Below are positions 43,178 to 52,147 of a stretch of DNA of 64,000 nt, piece after piece. The position numbers and the translations under genes are program-made. Origin of the DNA: Chitinophagaceae bacterium (GTDB taxonomy: Bacteria; Bacteroidota; Bacteroidia; Chitinophagales; Chitinophagaceae); assembly GCA_004322425.1 (NCBI GenBank), contig SCVJ01000021.1:1-64000 (forward strand), written 5' to 3'. Within the stretch, counting starts at the first letter, position 1. Every line of letters starts with the position of its first letter. The notes beneath the pieces are model-generated. The model ran no database searches. It saw nothing but the letters and a program-made list of their open reading frames with translations, and had not been told where the DNA came from.

Positions 43178-45013
43178 TTATTCTACGGTAACTGATTTAG
43201 CCAAATTACGAGGTTTATCTACATCGCAACCTTTTTCTATTCCAATATAGTAAGCCAATAACTGCAACGGTACTACACTAAGCATGGGTGCTACAATTTC
43301 ATCTGATGGGGGAACCGAAAGGAATTCGTCGCAAATTGAAGCAGTAAGATTATCATTCTCTGTAATGATGGAAATAACTTTTCCCTTGCGTGCTTTAATT
43401 TCATGCATGTTACTCATCACCTTCTCAATATTTTCATCTTTAGTTGCAACAAAAACAACAGGAAGAGAATTATCAACTAAAGCAATAGGACCATGTTTCA
43501 TTTCAGCAGCGGGATAACCTTCTGCATGGATATAAGAAATCTCTTTAAGTTTTAATGCTCCTTCTAACGCAACTGGAAAATTATATCCACGACCTAAATA
43601 GAGAAAATTCTGAGCATTTTTCAAGTTTTTTGCCAATGCTTCTATTTTTTCAGTGTATTCTAAAATTTTTGAAACCTTAGCAGGAATTTCATTTAGTTCT
43701 TGTAATAGTTGATGAAAACGTTCGTCGCTTATTGTATTTTTTTCTTTAGCAATTTTTAAAGCAACCATGGTTAATACTGCTAACTGTGCTGTAAAGGCTT
43801 TAGTACTGGCGACTCCAATTTCAGGCCCTGCATGCGTATAAGCACCCGCATGAGATGCTCTTGCAATAGATGAACCCACTACATTAACGACTCCAAAAAT
43901 AAATGCACCTTTTTCTTTTGCTTTTTCAATAGCTACTAAAGTATCTGCAGTTTCGCCACTTTGTGAAATTGCAATAATTACATCTCCACGATTTATAACC
44001 GGATTTCGGTATCGAAATTCTGAAGCATATTCTACTTCAACAGGAATACGACATAGTTCTTCGAAAATATATTCTGCAATTAATCCCGCATGCCAACTTG
44101 TTCCGCAAGCAACAATAATTAGGCGAGGTGCATTTTTTAATTGTTCAATGTTCAATTCTACTCCCGCCATCGTTATTGTACCATTCTCTGCATCCAATCT
44201 TCCGCGTAAGCAATCGTAAATCGTTTTGGGTTGCTCATGAATTTCTTTGAGCATAAAATAGTCGTATCCATTTTTTTCAATGGCGGCTAATTCGATATCC
44301 AATTTTTGAACAAAGGGAGTAATCGTTTCATTTTCCAGATTTTTAAGAATCAGTTCATTGGGTTTTACAATAACCAATTCATAATCGTTTACATAAACTA
44401 CTTCTCTTGTGTATTCCAGCATAGGTGAGGCGTCTGATCCAAGAAAATGTTCGTTTTTGCCGATTCCGATAACCAACGGACTTCCTTTGCGTGCAGCAAT
44501 AATTGTTTCAGGATCATCTTCATCAATAAGTAAAATAACATAAGCACCCACAACTCTATTCAATGCCACACGAACTGCTTCTTCTAAATTGCATTTATTT
44601 TTTATTCTAATTTCCTCAATGAAATTTAATAATACTTCAGTATCTGTTTCGCTTTTGAAACTATAGCCATTTTTTTCTAAGTCTTTTTTTAATTGCAAAA
44701 AATTTTCAATAATACCGTTATGAATCATCGCTAATTTTCCGCTAGCAGACCTATGCGGATGAGCATTAACATCATTAGGTTCGCCATGAGTTGCCCATCG
44801 AGTATGACCAATGCCAATATTCCCGTGTAATTCTTGTCCCAATAAAGTACTTTCCAAATCAGTTACTTTGCCCTTTTTTTTGAAAATCTTTAGGCCACTA
44901 TTCAGAAGAGCAATACCAGTGCTGTCGTAGCCTCTGTATTCCAATCTTTTAAGCCCTTTCAGTATGATTGGATAAGCTTGCCTCGGTCCTGTATAACCTA
45001 CAATTCCACACAT
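43178..45013 (-). CDS. glmS: Glutamine--fructose-6-phosphate aminotransferase
   Basis: GlmS converts fructose-6-phosphate and glutamine to glucosamine-6-phosphate, the first step to UDP-GlcNAc for peptidoglycan, LPS and capsule. The 611 residues include the N-terminal nucleophile Cys2 (MCGIVGY), GHTRWATHG (about 74-82) and SGKLAMIHNGIIEN. Two SIS domains cover about 290-600, with ISQSGETADT (about 351-360), STKAFTAQ, and the C-terminal DKPRNLAKSVTVE. No glmS ribozyme is seen in the short 5' region. The DUF4954 gene follows in the same direction. Confidence 0.97.
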   Translation of the reverse strand: MCGIVGYTGPRQAYPIILKGLKRLEYRGYDSTGIALLNSGLKIFKKKGKVTDLESTLLGQELHGNIGIGHTRWATHGEPNDVNAHPHRSASGKLAMIHNGIIENFLQLKKDLEKNGYSFKSETDTEVLLNFIEEIRIKNKCNLEEAVRVALNRVVGAYVILLIDEDDPETIIAARKGSPLVIGIGKNEHFLGSDASPMLEYTREVVYVNDYELVIVKPNELILKNLENETITPFVQKLDIELAAIEKNGYDYFMLKEIHEQPKTIYDCLRGRLDAENGTITMAGVELNIEQLKNAPRLIIVACGTSWHAGLIAEYIFEELCRIPVEVEYASEFRYRNPVINRGDVIIAISQSGETADTLVAIEKAKEKGAFIFGVVNVVGSSIARASHAGAYTHAGPEIGVASTKAFTAQLAVLTMVALKIAKEKNTISDERFHQLLQELNEIPAKVSKILEYTEKIEALAKNLKNAQNFLYLGRGYNFPVALEGALKLKEISYIHAEGYPAAEMKHGPIALVDNSLPVVFVATKDENIEKVMSNMHEIKARKGKVISIITENDNLTASICDEFLSVPPSDEIVAPMLSVVPLQLLAYYIGIEKGCDVDKPRNLAKSVTVE

Positions 45014-45077
45014 GAGTATTAGTTAGTTCTGTTTTTAAAATAATCTATTGAACTGATAAGAGTAATATGCGATAAAG

Positions 45078-46469
45078 TTACAATAAAACACCTTTAAGAA
45101 AAAGGAATGCTGTTCCAAAATAAATCAATAAACCTGTAACGTCAACCAAGGTTGCAATAAATGGAGTTGAAGAGACAGCAGGATCGGCTCCTAATTTTTT
45201 TAATAATATGGGTAACATAGATCCTATAATGGTTCCCCAAAGTACTACGCCAATAATGGAAACACCAATTGCAAAACCTACTAGATTAAAATGATTGCCA
45301 AACAATCCAAAAAATTCATGACCTCCAAAAACAATTAAGTATCCAATTAATCCCAAAGTGGCGCCCATTGAAAGTCCTGAAATAACTTCCCTTTTAGCTA
45401 TTCGCCACCAATCGGAAAGTTCAACTTCTCCCAATGCCATTGCTTGAATAATCAAAGTAGCAGCTTGAGAACCGCTATTACCTCCGCTTGAAATGATTAA
45501 TGGAATAAAAGTGGAGAGTATTAATACATGTTCCAAAGTTTCTTGAAAGCTCGACATAGCAGCGATAGTAAAAGTTTCACCAATAAACAGGATCAGTAGC
45601 CAAACAATTCTTTTTTTATAGAGTTGCTGTAACGGTACTTCCAAATAAGGTTGCTCCAAAGCTTCGGTACCTCCCATTTTTTGCATATCCTCACTATATT
45701 CTTCAGAAGCTACCCACAAAATATCATCAATGGTTACAATTCCTAGCAACATATTACCATTACTTACTACTGGTAAAGCCACACGATTATTCATTTTAAA
45801 TTCTTCGGCCGCTTTTTCCTGATCATCATATGCATTGAGAGCAATGAAACGATTATCAGTCAACTCTTCAACTCTTTTATCAGGAGGAGAAAGAATGAAT
45901 TCTTGAATTCGGATGTCATCCAATAGTTCGCCTGCTTCATTAATCACATAAATAACATTGATAGTTTCACTATCGTTTCCATATTTACGAATGGTAGCAA
46001 AAACTTCTTCTACAGTATTGTGAGGAAAAACATAAACATAATCGGGTGTCATCAAACGACCAATACTATTTTCAGGATATCCAAGTAATGAAAGAGTTAT
46101 TTTTCTTTCATCGGGCGTTAATAGTTTAATTAATTCTCGAACTACATTATCAGGTAATTCTTCTAAAAAATCTGTCCGGTCATCGGCAGGTAATTCATTT
46201 AATAATTCAGCTGTTTTAATTGGAGGTAGTTCTTGAATTATTAATTTTTGTGTGGAAAGTTCTAAAATCTTAAAAACCATCGCAGCGCGATGAATGCTCA
46301 TATCGGCAACTATTTGGCTGCTGTAATTTGTGAATTCTTGTACCAATTCTGCAACGTCACTAATATTTTGATTATCTAAAAATTGACATAGTTGAAGCTT
46401 GTCTGGATTGGTGACAAGTTCTTCAAATCGTTCTCTAAGATATGTTTCTGATGTCTGCTCCTCTTGCAT
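45078..46469 (-). CDS. mgtE: Magnesium transporter MgtE
   Basis: A Mg2+ channel of the inner membrane gated by its cytoplasmic domains. With start ATG 46469 it is 463 residues. The MgtE_N domain runs about 35-135 (PPIKTAELLNELPADDRTDFLEELPDNVVRELIKLL). Two CBS domains follow (about 140-265), then five transmembrane helices (about 290-460) containing FIPLIISSGGNSGSQAATLIIQAMALGE, the pore signature. The frame is open upstream by 68 residues, but those are non-family sequence overlapping the divergent SET gene. A consensus promoter sits right before ATG 46469, so this start is preferred. Confidence 0.93.
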   Translation of the reverse strand: MQEEQTSETYLRERFEELVTNPDKLQLCQFLDNQNISDVAELVQEFTNYSSQIVADMSIHRAAMVFKILELSTQKLIIQELPPIKTAELLNELPADDRTDFLEELPDNVVRELIKLLTPDERKITLSLLGYPENSIGRLMTPDYVYVFPHNTVEEVFATIRKYGNDSETINVIYVINEAGELLDDIRIQEFILSPPDKRVEELTDNRFIALNAYDDQEKAAEEFKMNNRVALPVVSNGNMLLGIVTIDDILWVASEEYSEDMQKMGGTEALEQPYLEVPLQQLYKKRIVWLLILFIGETFTIAAMSSFQETLEHVLILSTFIPLIISSGGNSGSQAATLIIQAMALGEVELSDWWRIAKREVISGLSMGATLGLIGYLIVFGGHEFFGLFGNHFNLVGFAIGVSIIGVVLWGTIIGSMLPILLKKLGADPAVSSTPFIATLVDVTGLLIYFGTAFLFLKGVLL

Positions 46470-46473
46470 GAGC

Positions 46474-46481
46474 CAAAAATA
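46474..46481 (-). promoter_or_regulatory. TAnnTTTG promoter element for mgtE
   Basis: The minus strand reads TATTTTTG, an exact consensus, only 4 bases before the ATG at 46469. If used, the mgtE message would be essentially leaderless. Confidence 0.5.
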
Positions 46482-46545
46482 CGATGTTTGTTGCTCGGAC
46501 TTGAACTCTGAAATCAATTTATTAAGAAAGTCATCAATTTTTTTT

Positions 46546-46929
46546 ATGATAGTACCTTTTCTTTTCATTGCTCCAACTGAAAAAATGGGCCGAGGTGTTT
46601 TTACCTCGGAACAAATCAAACCTGAAACCATCATCGAAATTGCACCTGTAATTGTGATGGATTGCAATGACAAAAAGCTTTTAGATCAAACGGCTCTATA
46701 TAATTATATTTTTGAATGGGGAGTGGAACGAAAGCAGTGCTGTGTGGCATTGGGATATGCATCGGTATATAATCATTCTAAAACGTCAAATTGCGAGTAT
46801 GAGATGGATTATGAGGAGCAACAGATTAGAATAAAAGCAGTTCGAGCCATTGAAGCTGGCGAAGAACTTTTTATTAATTACAATGGAGATTGGAATGCAG
46901 CTAATGCTGTTTGGTTTAAAGAGCATTAA
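46546..46929 (+). CDS. SET-domain protein, putative protein lysine methyltransferase
   Basis: A compact SET domain of 127 residues. Motifs: KMGRGVFTSEQIKPETIIEIAPVIV (about 14-38, the GxG/IxxGxxI block), GYASVYNHSKTSNCEYE (about 70-86, equivalent to the NHSCxPN pseudoknot motif, with K-T-S in place of C-x-P) and IEAGEELFINYNGDW (about 105-119, with the catalytic-type Tyr). Such domains transfer methyl from SAM to lysine. The target in bacteria is unknown. The frame is open back to 46399, but ATG 46546 begins the domain and leaves 76 bases to the divergent mgtE start. Confidence 0.82.
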   Translation: MIVPFLFIAPTEKMGRGVFTSEQIKPETIIEIAPVIVMDCNDKKLLDQTALYNYIFEWGVERKQCCVALGYASVYNHSKTSNCEYEMDYEEQQIRIKAVRAIEAGEELFINYNGDWNAANAVWFKEH

Positions 46930-46937
46930 CCGAAAAA

Positions 46938-49541
46938 TCAATTAAGTAAATTTTTTATTTCTTGCAGTTTTAATAAAGCTTCTATTGGAGTTAGTCGATT
47001 AATATCAATTTCGTGTAGTGTTTTTCTGATGGATTGAAACGCTTCGCTGTGTGCATCAAAAATGGAGAGCTGCATTTTCGATGTTGTGATGTTTTTAAGT
47101 AAATTTTCTTTGTTATCATCAACATGTTTTGTTTCCAGTTGTTGTAAAATTTCATTAGCACGATCTAATAATGAAAACGGCATTCCCGCCATTTTTGCAA
47201 CGTGAATTCCGAAACTGTGTGTGCTACCACCCGCTTCAAGTTTTCGTAAAAAAACAATCTTATTATCAATTTCGGAATGTGTAATATGGAAATTTTTGAT
47301 TCGTTCAAATTTCTCTTCCAATTCATTGAGTTCGTGATAATGTGTTGCAAAAAGAGTTTTGGATTGATGCGGCGATTGATGAAGAAATTCAACAATGCTC
47401 CACGCAATCGAAATTCCGTCGTATGTAGAAGTGCCTCTTCCAATTTCATCCAACAATAGTAAGCTGCGGGGTGTGAGATTATTAATGATGGAAGCAGTTT
47501 CATTCATTTCTACCATAAATGTAGATTCGCCACCACTCAAATTATCCGATGCACCAACTCGAGTAAATATTTTATCCGTTAATGGAATATATGATTCAGT
47601 AGCTGGAACAAAACTTCCCATATGTGCCATAATGGTAATCAATGCAGTTTGACGAAGCAGCGCACTTTTTCCACTCATATTGGGTCCAGTAAGAATGATA
47701 ATTTGTTGATTTGATTTTGATAATTCAAGATCGTTACTGATATAAACTTCTCCTATCGGTAATTTATTTTCAATAACCGGATGTCGTCCTTCCTTAATAA
47801 TTAAATCGTCTCCGTCTATTAATTTTGGTTTTCTATATTTTAGTTGAATTGCATTATTGGAGAAACAAGTTATACAATCCAGGATAGCCGCAATATTGCC
47901 ATTGGTTTGAATAGGAGATATATAATCCAATAATTCATGTAACAAATTTTCAAAAAGCTGCAATTCAATCTTTAATATTTTTTCTTCGGCACCCATTATC
48001 TTTTCTTCGTACTCTTTTAATTCAGGAGTAATGTATCGTTCAGCATTTGCTAAAGTCTGCTTTCTCATCCACTCAGCAGGGACCTTGCTCTTATGCATAT
48101 TTGTAACTTCTAAGTAATAACCAAAAACATTATTAAATCCTACTTTAAGAGAGTTAATGCCGGTAAGATTTGCTTCTTTTTGTTGTAATTGTGTAAGATA
48201 GTTTTTCCCATGATGAGTTATTTTACGAAGTTCATCCAATTCAATACTTACACCTTCGTTAATCATTCCGCCTTTTGCAGCAAGGGATGGAGGAGCTTCT
48301 ACTATTTCCGTTCTTATTTTTTCTGAAATAACTGAACAAGGATTTAATGCATCGGCTAATCTTTTTAAGTAATCAATTTCTGATGAAGCACAAATTTCTT
48401 TTATGTCGTGAATATGTTGCAACCCTTTTCCCAATTGAAGAAGTTCTCGAGGATTTATTTTTTTTAAAGGAATTTTCGCTACCAGTCGCTCTAGATCACC
48501 ACAAAGTTTGAGATGTTGTGCAATTTTATTTCTTATTTCTGTATGAATGATAAAGTGCTCAACTAACTCCAATCGTTCATTTATTTTGTGAATATTGTTT
48601 AGCGGAAACATGATCCATCTTTTCAGCAAACGTGCTCCCATGGGCGAAACAGTGTTGTCTAAAACATCTACCAAAGTATGGCCTGCTTCCGAATTTTTTG
48701 AAATTAATTCTAGATTTCTCATAGTAAATCTATCCATCCACAAAAAATCTTCTCGGTCAATTCTTTGCATCGTAGAAATATGTTGCAGATGGGGATGCTC
48801 TGTATCTTTTAGGTAATGAAGTATAGCACTTGCAGCTGGTAATGCATATTTCATATTCTCTACTCCGAAACCTTTTAAGGAGTGAGTTTTAAAATGTTTC
48901 AACAATACTTCTTCTGCATACGATTCGCTAAAAATCCATTCATCCAATGTGTAACTATACATTTTGGATCCAAAATATTCATTGAATATTTTTTGTTTTT
49001 GTCTTTGAAAAACTACTTCGGCTGGGTTGAAATTTTGCAAAAGTTTATCGATGTATTCTCTGTTTCCTTCAGCTATAAAAAAATGTCCTGTTGAAATATC
49101 CAAAAAAGCTACACCCAATAACTCATCACTAGCAAAATGTACTCCGGCTAAAAAATTATTACTATGGTGTTCGAGTAATTTGTCATTTACTGCAATGCCC
49201 GGTGTAACAATTTCTGTAACGCCTCGCTTTACAATACCTTTTGCTTGTTTGGGGTCTTCCAATTGATCGCAAATGGCAACACGATATCCTGCTTTAACCA
49301 ATTTGTGTAAATAAGTATCCAATGCGTGGTGAGGAAAACCCGCAAGTTCTAACGAGGAAGCAACTCCATTATTTCTTTTCGTTAATGTTATGCCTAAAAT
49401 TTTCGAAGTAATAACGGCGTCGGATCCAAATGTTTCATAAAAATCTCCTACGCGAAAAAGTAAAATGGCATCGGGATATTTTTGCTTTATAGCATTGTGT
49501 TGCTGCATTAAAGGACTTTCTGCGCTCTTCGATTTTGCCAT
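46938..49541 (-). CDS. mutS: DNA mismatch repair protein MutS
   Basis: MutS recognises mismatches and starts repair with MutL. With ATG 49541 the protein is 867 residues (MAKSKSAESPLMQQHNAIKQKYPDAILLFRVGDFYETFG). It has the mismatch-binding Phe-x-Glu in this N-terminal block (FYE). The ATPase has Walker A GPNMSGKSALLRQ (about 613-625), ESTFMVEM, LLLDEIGRGTSTYDG and ATHYHEL. The frame extends 14 residues upstream to 49583, but that stretch is hydrophobic and unlike MutS. A consensus promoter lies 5 bases before 49541. Confidence 0.96.
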   Translation of the reverse strand: MAKSKSAESPLMQQHNAIKQKYPDAILLFRVGDFYETFGSDAVITSKILGITLTKRNNGVASSLELAGFPHHALDTYLHKLVKAGYRVAICDQLEDPKQAKGIVKRGVTEIVTPGIAVNDKLLEHHSNNFLAGVHFASDELLGVAFLDISTGHFFIAEGNREYIDKLLQNFNPAEVVFQRQKQKIFNEYFGSKMYSYTLDEWIFSESYAEEVLLKHFKTHSLKGFGVENMKYALPAASAILHYLKDTEHPHLQHISTMQRIDREDFLWMDRFTMRNLELISKNSEAGHTLVDVLDNTVSPMGARLLKRWIMFPLNNIHKINERLELVEHFIIHTEIRNKIAQHLKLCGDLERLVAKIPLKKINPRELLQLGKGLQHIHDIKEICASSEIDYLKRLADALNPCSVISEKIRTEIVEAPPSLAAKGGMINEGVSIELDELRKITHHGKNYLTQLQQKEANLTGINSLKVGFNNVFGYYLEVTNMHKSKVPAEWMRKQTLANAERYITPELKEYEEKIMGAEEKILKIELQLFENLLHELLDYISPIQTNGNIAAILDCITCFSNNAIQLKYRKPKLIDGDDLIIKEGRHPVIENKLPIGEVYISNDLELSKSNQQIIILTGPNMSGKSALLRQTALITIMAHMGSFVPATESYIPLTDKIFTRVGASDNLSGGESTFMVEMNETASIINNLTPRSLLLLDEIGRGTSTYDGISIAWSIVEFLHQSPHQSKTLFATHYHELNELEEKFERIKNFHITHSEIDNKIVFLRKLEAGGSTHSFGIHVAKMAGMPFSLLDRANEILQQLETKHVDDNKENLLKNITTSKMQLSIFDAHSEAFQSIRKTLHEIDINRLTPIEALLKLQEIKNLLN

Positions 49542-49546
49542 AATAA

Positions 49547-49554
49547 CAAATATA
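49547..49554 (-). promoter_or_regulatory. TAnnTTTG promoter element for mutS
   Basis: The minus strand reads TATATTTG, an exact consensus, 5 bases before the ATG at 49541, predicting a leaderless or near-leaderless mRNA. Confidence 0.5.
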
Positions 49555-49653
49555 ACTAAGACAAGGATATTTGCTATAGACAAAATTTTTATAATCGTAA
49601 AGTGGATTATAGTTTGCCATTTTGTATCGCTTCAGCTCCTAAAACAATACAAC

Positions 49654-49661
49654 TATATTTG
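49654..49661 (+). promoter_or_regulatory. TAnnTTTG promoter element for the TrmH-family gene
   Basis: TATATTTG is an exact consensus, 4 bases before the ATG at 49666. It supports that start over the upstream open frame and predicts a leaderless mRNA. Confidence 0.5.
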
Positions 49662-49665
49662 CTCC

Positions 49666-50193
49666 ATGCGAAAATTAAGTATGGAGGAATTAGGTAGAAA
49701 GTCTGTTGAAGATATTAAAGACGTGCCAAAATTTCCATTGATTGTGGTGCTTGAAAATATTAGAAGTGCTTTTAATGTAGGCAGTGTGCTTCGTACTGCC
49801 GATGCATTTCTATTGCAAGCCGTTTATACTACTGGATATACAGCTCATCCTCCGCATAAAGAAATTTCAAAAACTGCCTTGGGCGCCGATAAAACAGTTC
49901 GAAACATTCATTTCGACAAAACTTCTTTGGCAATACAAGATCTTAAAAAGGAGCAATACAAAATAGTTGCAGCAGAGCAAGTCGTTGGCAGCAATCTTCT
50001 TCACCAATTTAAATTTAATCCAAAAGAAAAAATTGCTATAATTTTTGGAAACGAAGTAACGGGAGTAGAGCAAGAAACTATTAATAGCTGTGATGGATGT
50101 ATTGAAATTCCCCAATTGGGAATGAAGCATTCATTGAATGTTTCTGTAGCTGCAGGAGTAGTTTTGTGGGAGTTAGTTAGACAAAGACTATAA
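49666..50193 (+). CDS. SpoU/TrmH-family RNA 2'-O-methyltransferase
   Basis: A SAM-dependent rRNA/tRNA ribose methyltransferase of the SPOUT class, 175 residues. Conserved blocks are VVLENIRSAFNVGSVLRTADAF (motif 1, N/R at about 29-50), IAIIFGNEVTGVEQETINSCDGCIEIPQLGMKHSLNVSVAAGVVLWEL (motifs 2 and 3 with the trefoil knot, about 123-170). There is no separate N-terminal RNA-binding domain, so it is of the short TrmL/TrmH-like kind. The target nucleotide is not evident. The frame is open upstream to 49465, but that stretch overlaps mutS and is unlike the family. Confidence 0.92.
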   Translation: MRKLSMEELGRKSVEDIKDVPKFPLIVVLENIRSAFNVGSVLRTADAFLLQAVYTTGYTAHPPHKEISKTALGADKTVRNIHFDKTSLAIQDLKKEQYKIVAAEQVVGSNLLHQFKFNPKEKIAIIFGNEVTGVEQETINSCDGCIEIPQLGMKHSLNVSVAAGVVLWELVRQRL

Positions 50194-50213
50194 ATTTTTA
50201 ATATTAAATTTTG

Positions 50214-51080
50214 ATGAAAAGGATTGGATCATATTTGAGTTTAATAAAATTTTCGCACACCATTTTTGCAATGCCTTTTGCTTTAATCGGGTTTGTATTG
50301 GGAACGAAAAATGTTGCGTTTGAGTTTTCTTTTTTTAAATTATTGCTTGTTATTTTATGTATGATTTTTGCAAGAAGTGGAGCTATGGCATTTAATCGAT
50401 TTCTAGATAAAAATTTTGATGCGAAAAATCCAAGAACAGCAATTCGAGAAATTCCTGCAGGACTCGTAAGTGCCAATAGTGTATTAATTTTTACAATTAT
50501 AAATTGTTGCTTGTTCATAATTTGTACGTATTTTATCAATCAACTTTGTTTCTATTTATCGCCCATTGCATTAATTGTAGTTTTGGGTTATAGCTATACA
50601 AAACGATTTACAAATTTGTGCCATTTAATTCTAGGATTGGGATTAAGCCTTGCGCCTATTGGTTCTTACCTTGCTGTAACGGGGAGTTTTAATTTTATTC
50701 CACTTTTGTTTTCAGTGTGTGTAATTTTTTGGGTAGCCGGATTTGATATAATTTATGCGCTGCAAGATGAAAGGTTTGATAAAGAAAATAAATTATTCTC
50801 CATTCCTGCTTCTATGGGAATATCTAAAGCATTAGTTGTTTCAAAATTTTTACATCTAATGAGTGCATTGGCATTAGTAGCTTCTGGGATAATAGGAAAT
50901 TTTGGAGCGATGTATTGGATAGGCTTTATTTTATTTGTTGGTATGCTTGTGTATCAACAGTCCATTGTGAAACCCAATGATTTGAGAAAAGTAAATTTTA
51001 CGTTTATGACTGCCAATGGAATTGCGAGTGTTGTGTTTTCTTGTTTTGTAATTATGGATTTATTTTTTTATTCAAAATAA
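50214..51080 (+). CDS. UbiA-family polyprenyltransferase
   Basis: A membrane prenyltransferase of 288 residues with about eight helices. It carries the two aspartate-rich motifs: NRFLDKNFDAKNPRTAIREIPAG (about 63-85, NxxxDxxxD) and YALQDERFDKENKLFSIP (about 182-199, DxxxD). It resembles UbiA/MqnP-like enzymes that prenylate an aromatic ring for quinone synthesis. Bacteroidota use menaquinone, and the aromatic acceptor here cannot be fixed (DHNA for MenA, or a futalosine-path substrate). The start is ATG 50214; a TTG directly before it is in frame. It follows the methyltransferase by 20 bases. Confidence 0.87.
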   Translation: MKRIGSYLSLIKFSHTIFAMPFALIGFVLGTKNVAFEFSFFKLLLVILCMIFARSGAMAFNRFLDKNFDAKNPRTAIREIPAGLVSANSVLIFTIINCCLFIICTYFINQLCFYLSPIALIVVLGYSYTKRFTNLCHLILGLGLSLAPIGSYLAVTGSFNFIPLLFSVCVIFWVAGFDIIYALQDERFDKENKLFSIPASMGISKALVVSKFLHLMSALALVASGIIGNFGAMYWIGFILFVGMLVYQQSIVKPNDLRKVNFTFMTANGIASVVFSCFVIMDLFFYSK

Positions 51081-51086
51081 TATTTC

Positions 51087-51500
51087 TTGCCACGAATTAT
51101 TGCCATTGATTATGGATTGAAGCGTACCGGACTTGCGGTTACTGATCCGTTGCAAATAATTTGCACTGGATTAAAAACGGTTGCTTCAAAAGAATTGATA
51201 AAATTTCTCAAAGAATATTTTGCAAAAGAAAAAGTTGAATTAATCGTTATTGGAGAACCCAAGAATTGGGATAATAGCGACACACACGCCACTCCATTGG
51301 TGGAAAAATGTATTAAAGAATTGCAAAAAAAGTTTCCCGCTATTCCCATTAAAAAAGTAGATGAGCGCTATACTTCTAAAATGGCTAAAGATGCAATGCT
51401 TCAAATGGGGTTGAAGAAAAAAGACAGACGGAATAAAAAATTAGTAGATGAAATTGCTGCTACCATTATGTTGCAAGAGTATTTGAATATAATTAGCTGA
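51087..51500 (+). CDS. ruvX: RuvX/YqgF, putative Holliday junction resolvase or pre-16S rRNA nuclease
   Basis: A 137-residue RNase H-fold nuclease. AIDYGLKRTGLAVTDP (about 6-21) carries the first catalytic Asp. VIGEPKNW (about 53-60) has the Glu position, and VDERYTSKMA (about 89-98) plus LVDEIAATIMLQEYL (about 119-133) complete the pattern. In E. coli the ortholog matures the 5' end of 16S rRNA. The start is TTG 51087, 6 bases after the upstream gene's stop, with no ATG available near the domain start. Confidence 0.9.
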   Translation: MPRIIAIDYGLKRTGLAVTDPLQIICTGLKTVASKELIKFLKEYFAKEKVELIVIGEPKNWDNSDTHATPLVEKCIKELQKKFPAIPIKKVDERYTSKMAKDAMLQMGLKKKDRRNKKLVDEIAATIMLQEYLNIIS

Positions 51501-51522
51501 ATAAAAATTACTTAATTAAGAT

Positions 51523-51530
51523 TAACTTTG
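51523..51530 (+). promoter_or_regulatory. TAnnTTTG promoter element for def
   Basis: TAACTTTG is an exact consensus, 16 bases before the def ATG at 51547, in the 46-base gap after ruvX. It would give def its own short-leader transcript. Confidence 0.5.
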
Positions 51531-51546
51531 CAGACATAATTTAGCT

Positions 51547-52128
51547 ATGATTTTACCTATTGTTGCTTACGGTCATCCAGTGCTTAGAAAAATTTGCGAA
51601 AACATTCAACCGCAATATTCCCATCTTCAAAAACTACTTAGCGATATGTGGGAAACATTGCACGCTAGCAATGGCGTGGGACTTGCAGCCCCGCAAATTA
51701 ACAAAGCCGTTCGAATTTTTCTTGTGGACTCTGAACAGATTTTTAAAAATATGTCGGCAGACAATGAAGAAAATAATTATCCAGATGGGCCAGGTATTAA
51801 ACAAGTTTTTATCAATGCACGAATAAAAAATCTTGATGGAGAGAGTTGGAAATACAATGAAGGTTGTTTAAGCATTCCAAAAATTCGAGAAGATGTTAGC
51901 CGGCATGCTGTGGTTACAATGGAATATTGGGATGAAAATTTTCAACATCATCAGCGTACATTTCGTGGAATTACGGCTCGTATTATTTTACATGAATATG
52001 ATCACATCGAAGGGAAACTTTTTATTGATCATATTTCCCCATTAAAAAGAAAATTAATGAAACGAAAGTTGAATGATATTTCGAAGGGGAATATCAAAGT
52101 AGATTACAAAATGCTTTTTCCGGGATAA
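51547..52128 (+). CDS. def: Peptide deformylase
   Basis: Def removes the formyl group from the N-terminal methionine of new proteins, using a metal ion. The three motifs are exact: GVGLAAPQ (43-50), EGCLSIP (105-111, metal Cys) and HEYDH (149-153, metal His pair and catalytic Glu). The 193 residues are normal. It complements fmt (22421-23356) and tRNA-fMet (37459-37530) in this window. A small secreted unknown follows 19 bases downstream. Confidence 0.97.
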   Translation: MILPIVAYGHPVLRKICENIQPQYSHLQKLLSDMWETLHASNGVGLAAPQINKAVRIFLVDSEQIFKNMSADNEENNYPDGPGIKQVFINARIKNLDGESWKYNEGCLSIPKIREDVSRHAVVTMEYWDENFQHHQRTFRGITARIILHEYDHIEGKLFIDHISPLKRKLMKRKLNDISKGNIKVDYKMLFPG

Positions 52129-52147
52129 CCACATTTTTACTAATTTA

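Noticed and set aside
46470-46673. N-terminal extension of MgtE by 68 residues
   Set aside because: It overlaps the divergent SET gene and is unlike the family, and a consensus promoter lies inside it just before ATG 46469.
49465-49665. N-terminal extension of the TrmH-family protein by 67 residues
   Set aside because: It overlaps the start of mutS on the other strand, and the promoter before ATG 49666 supports the short form.
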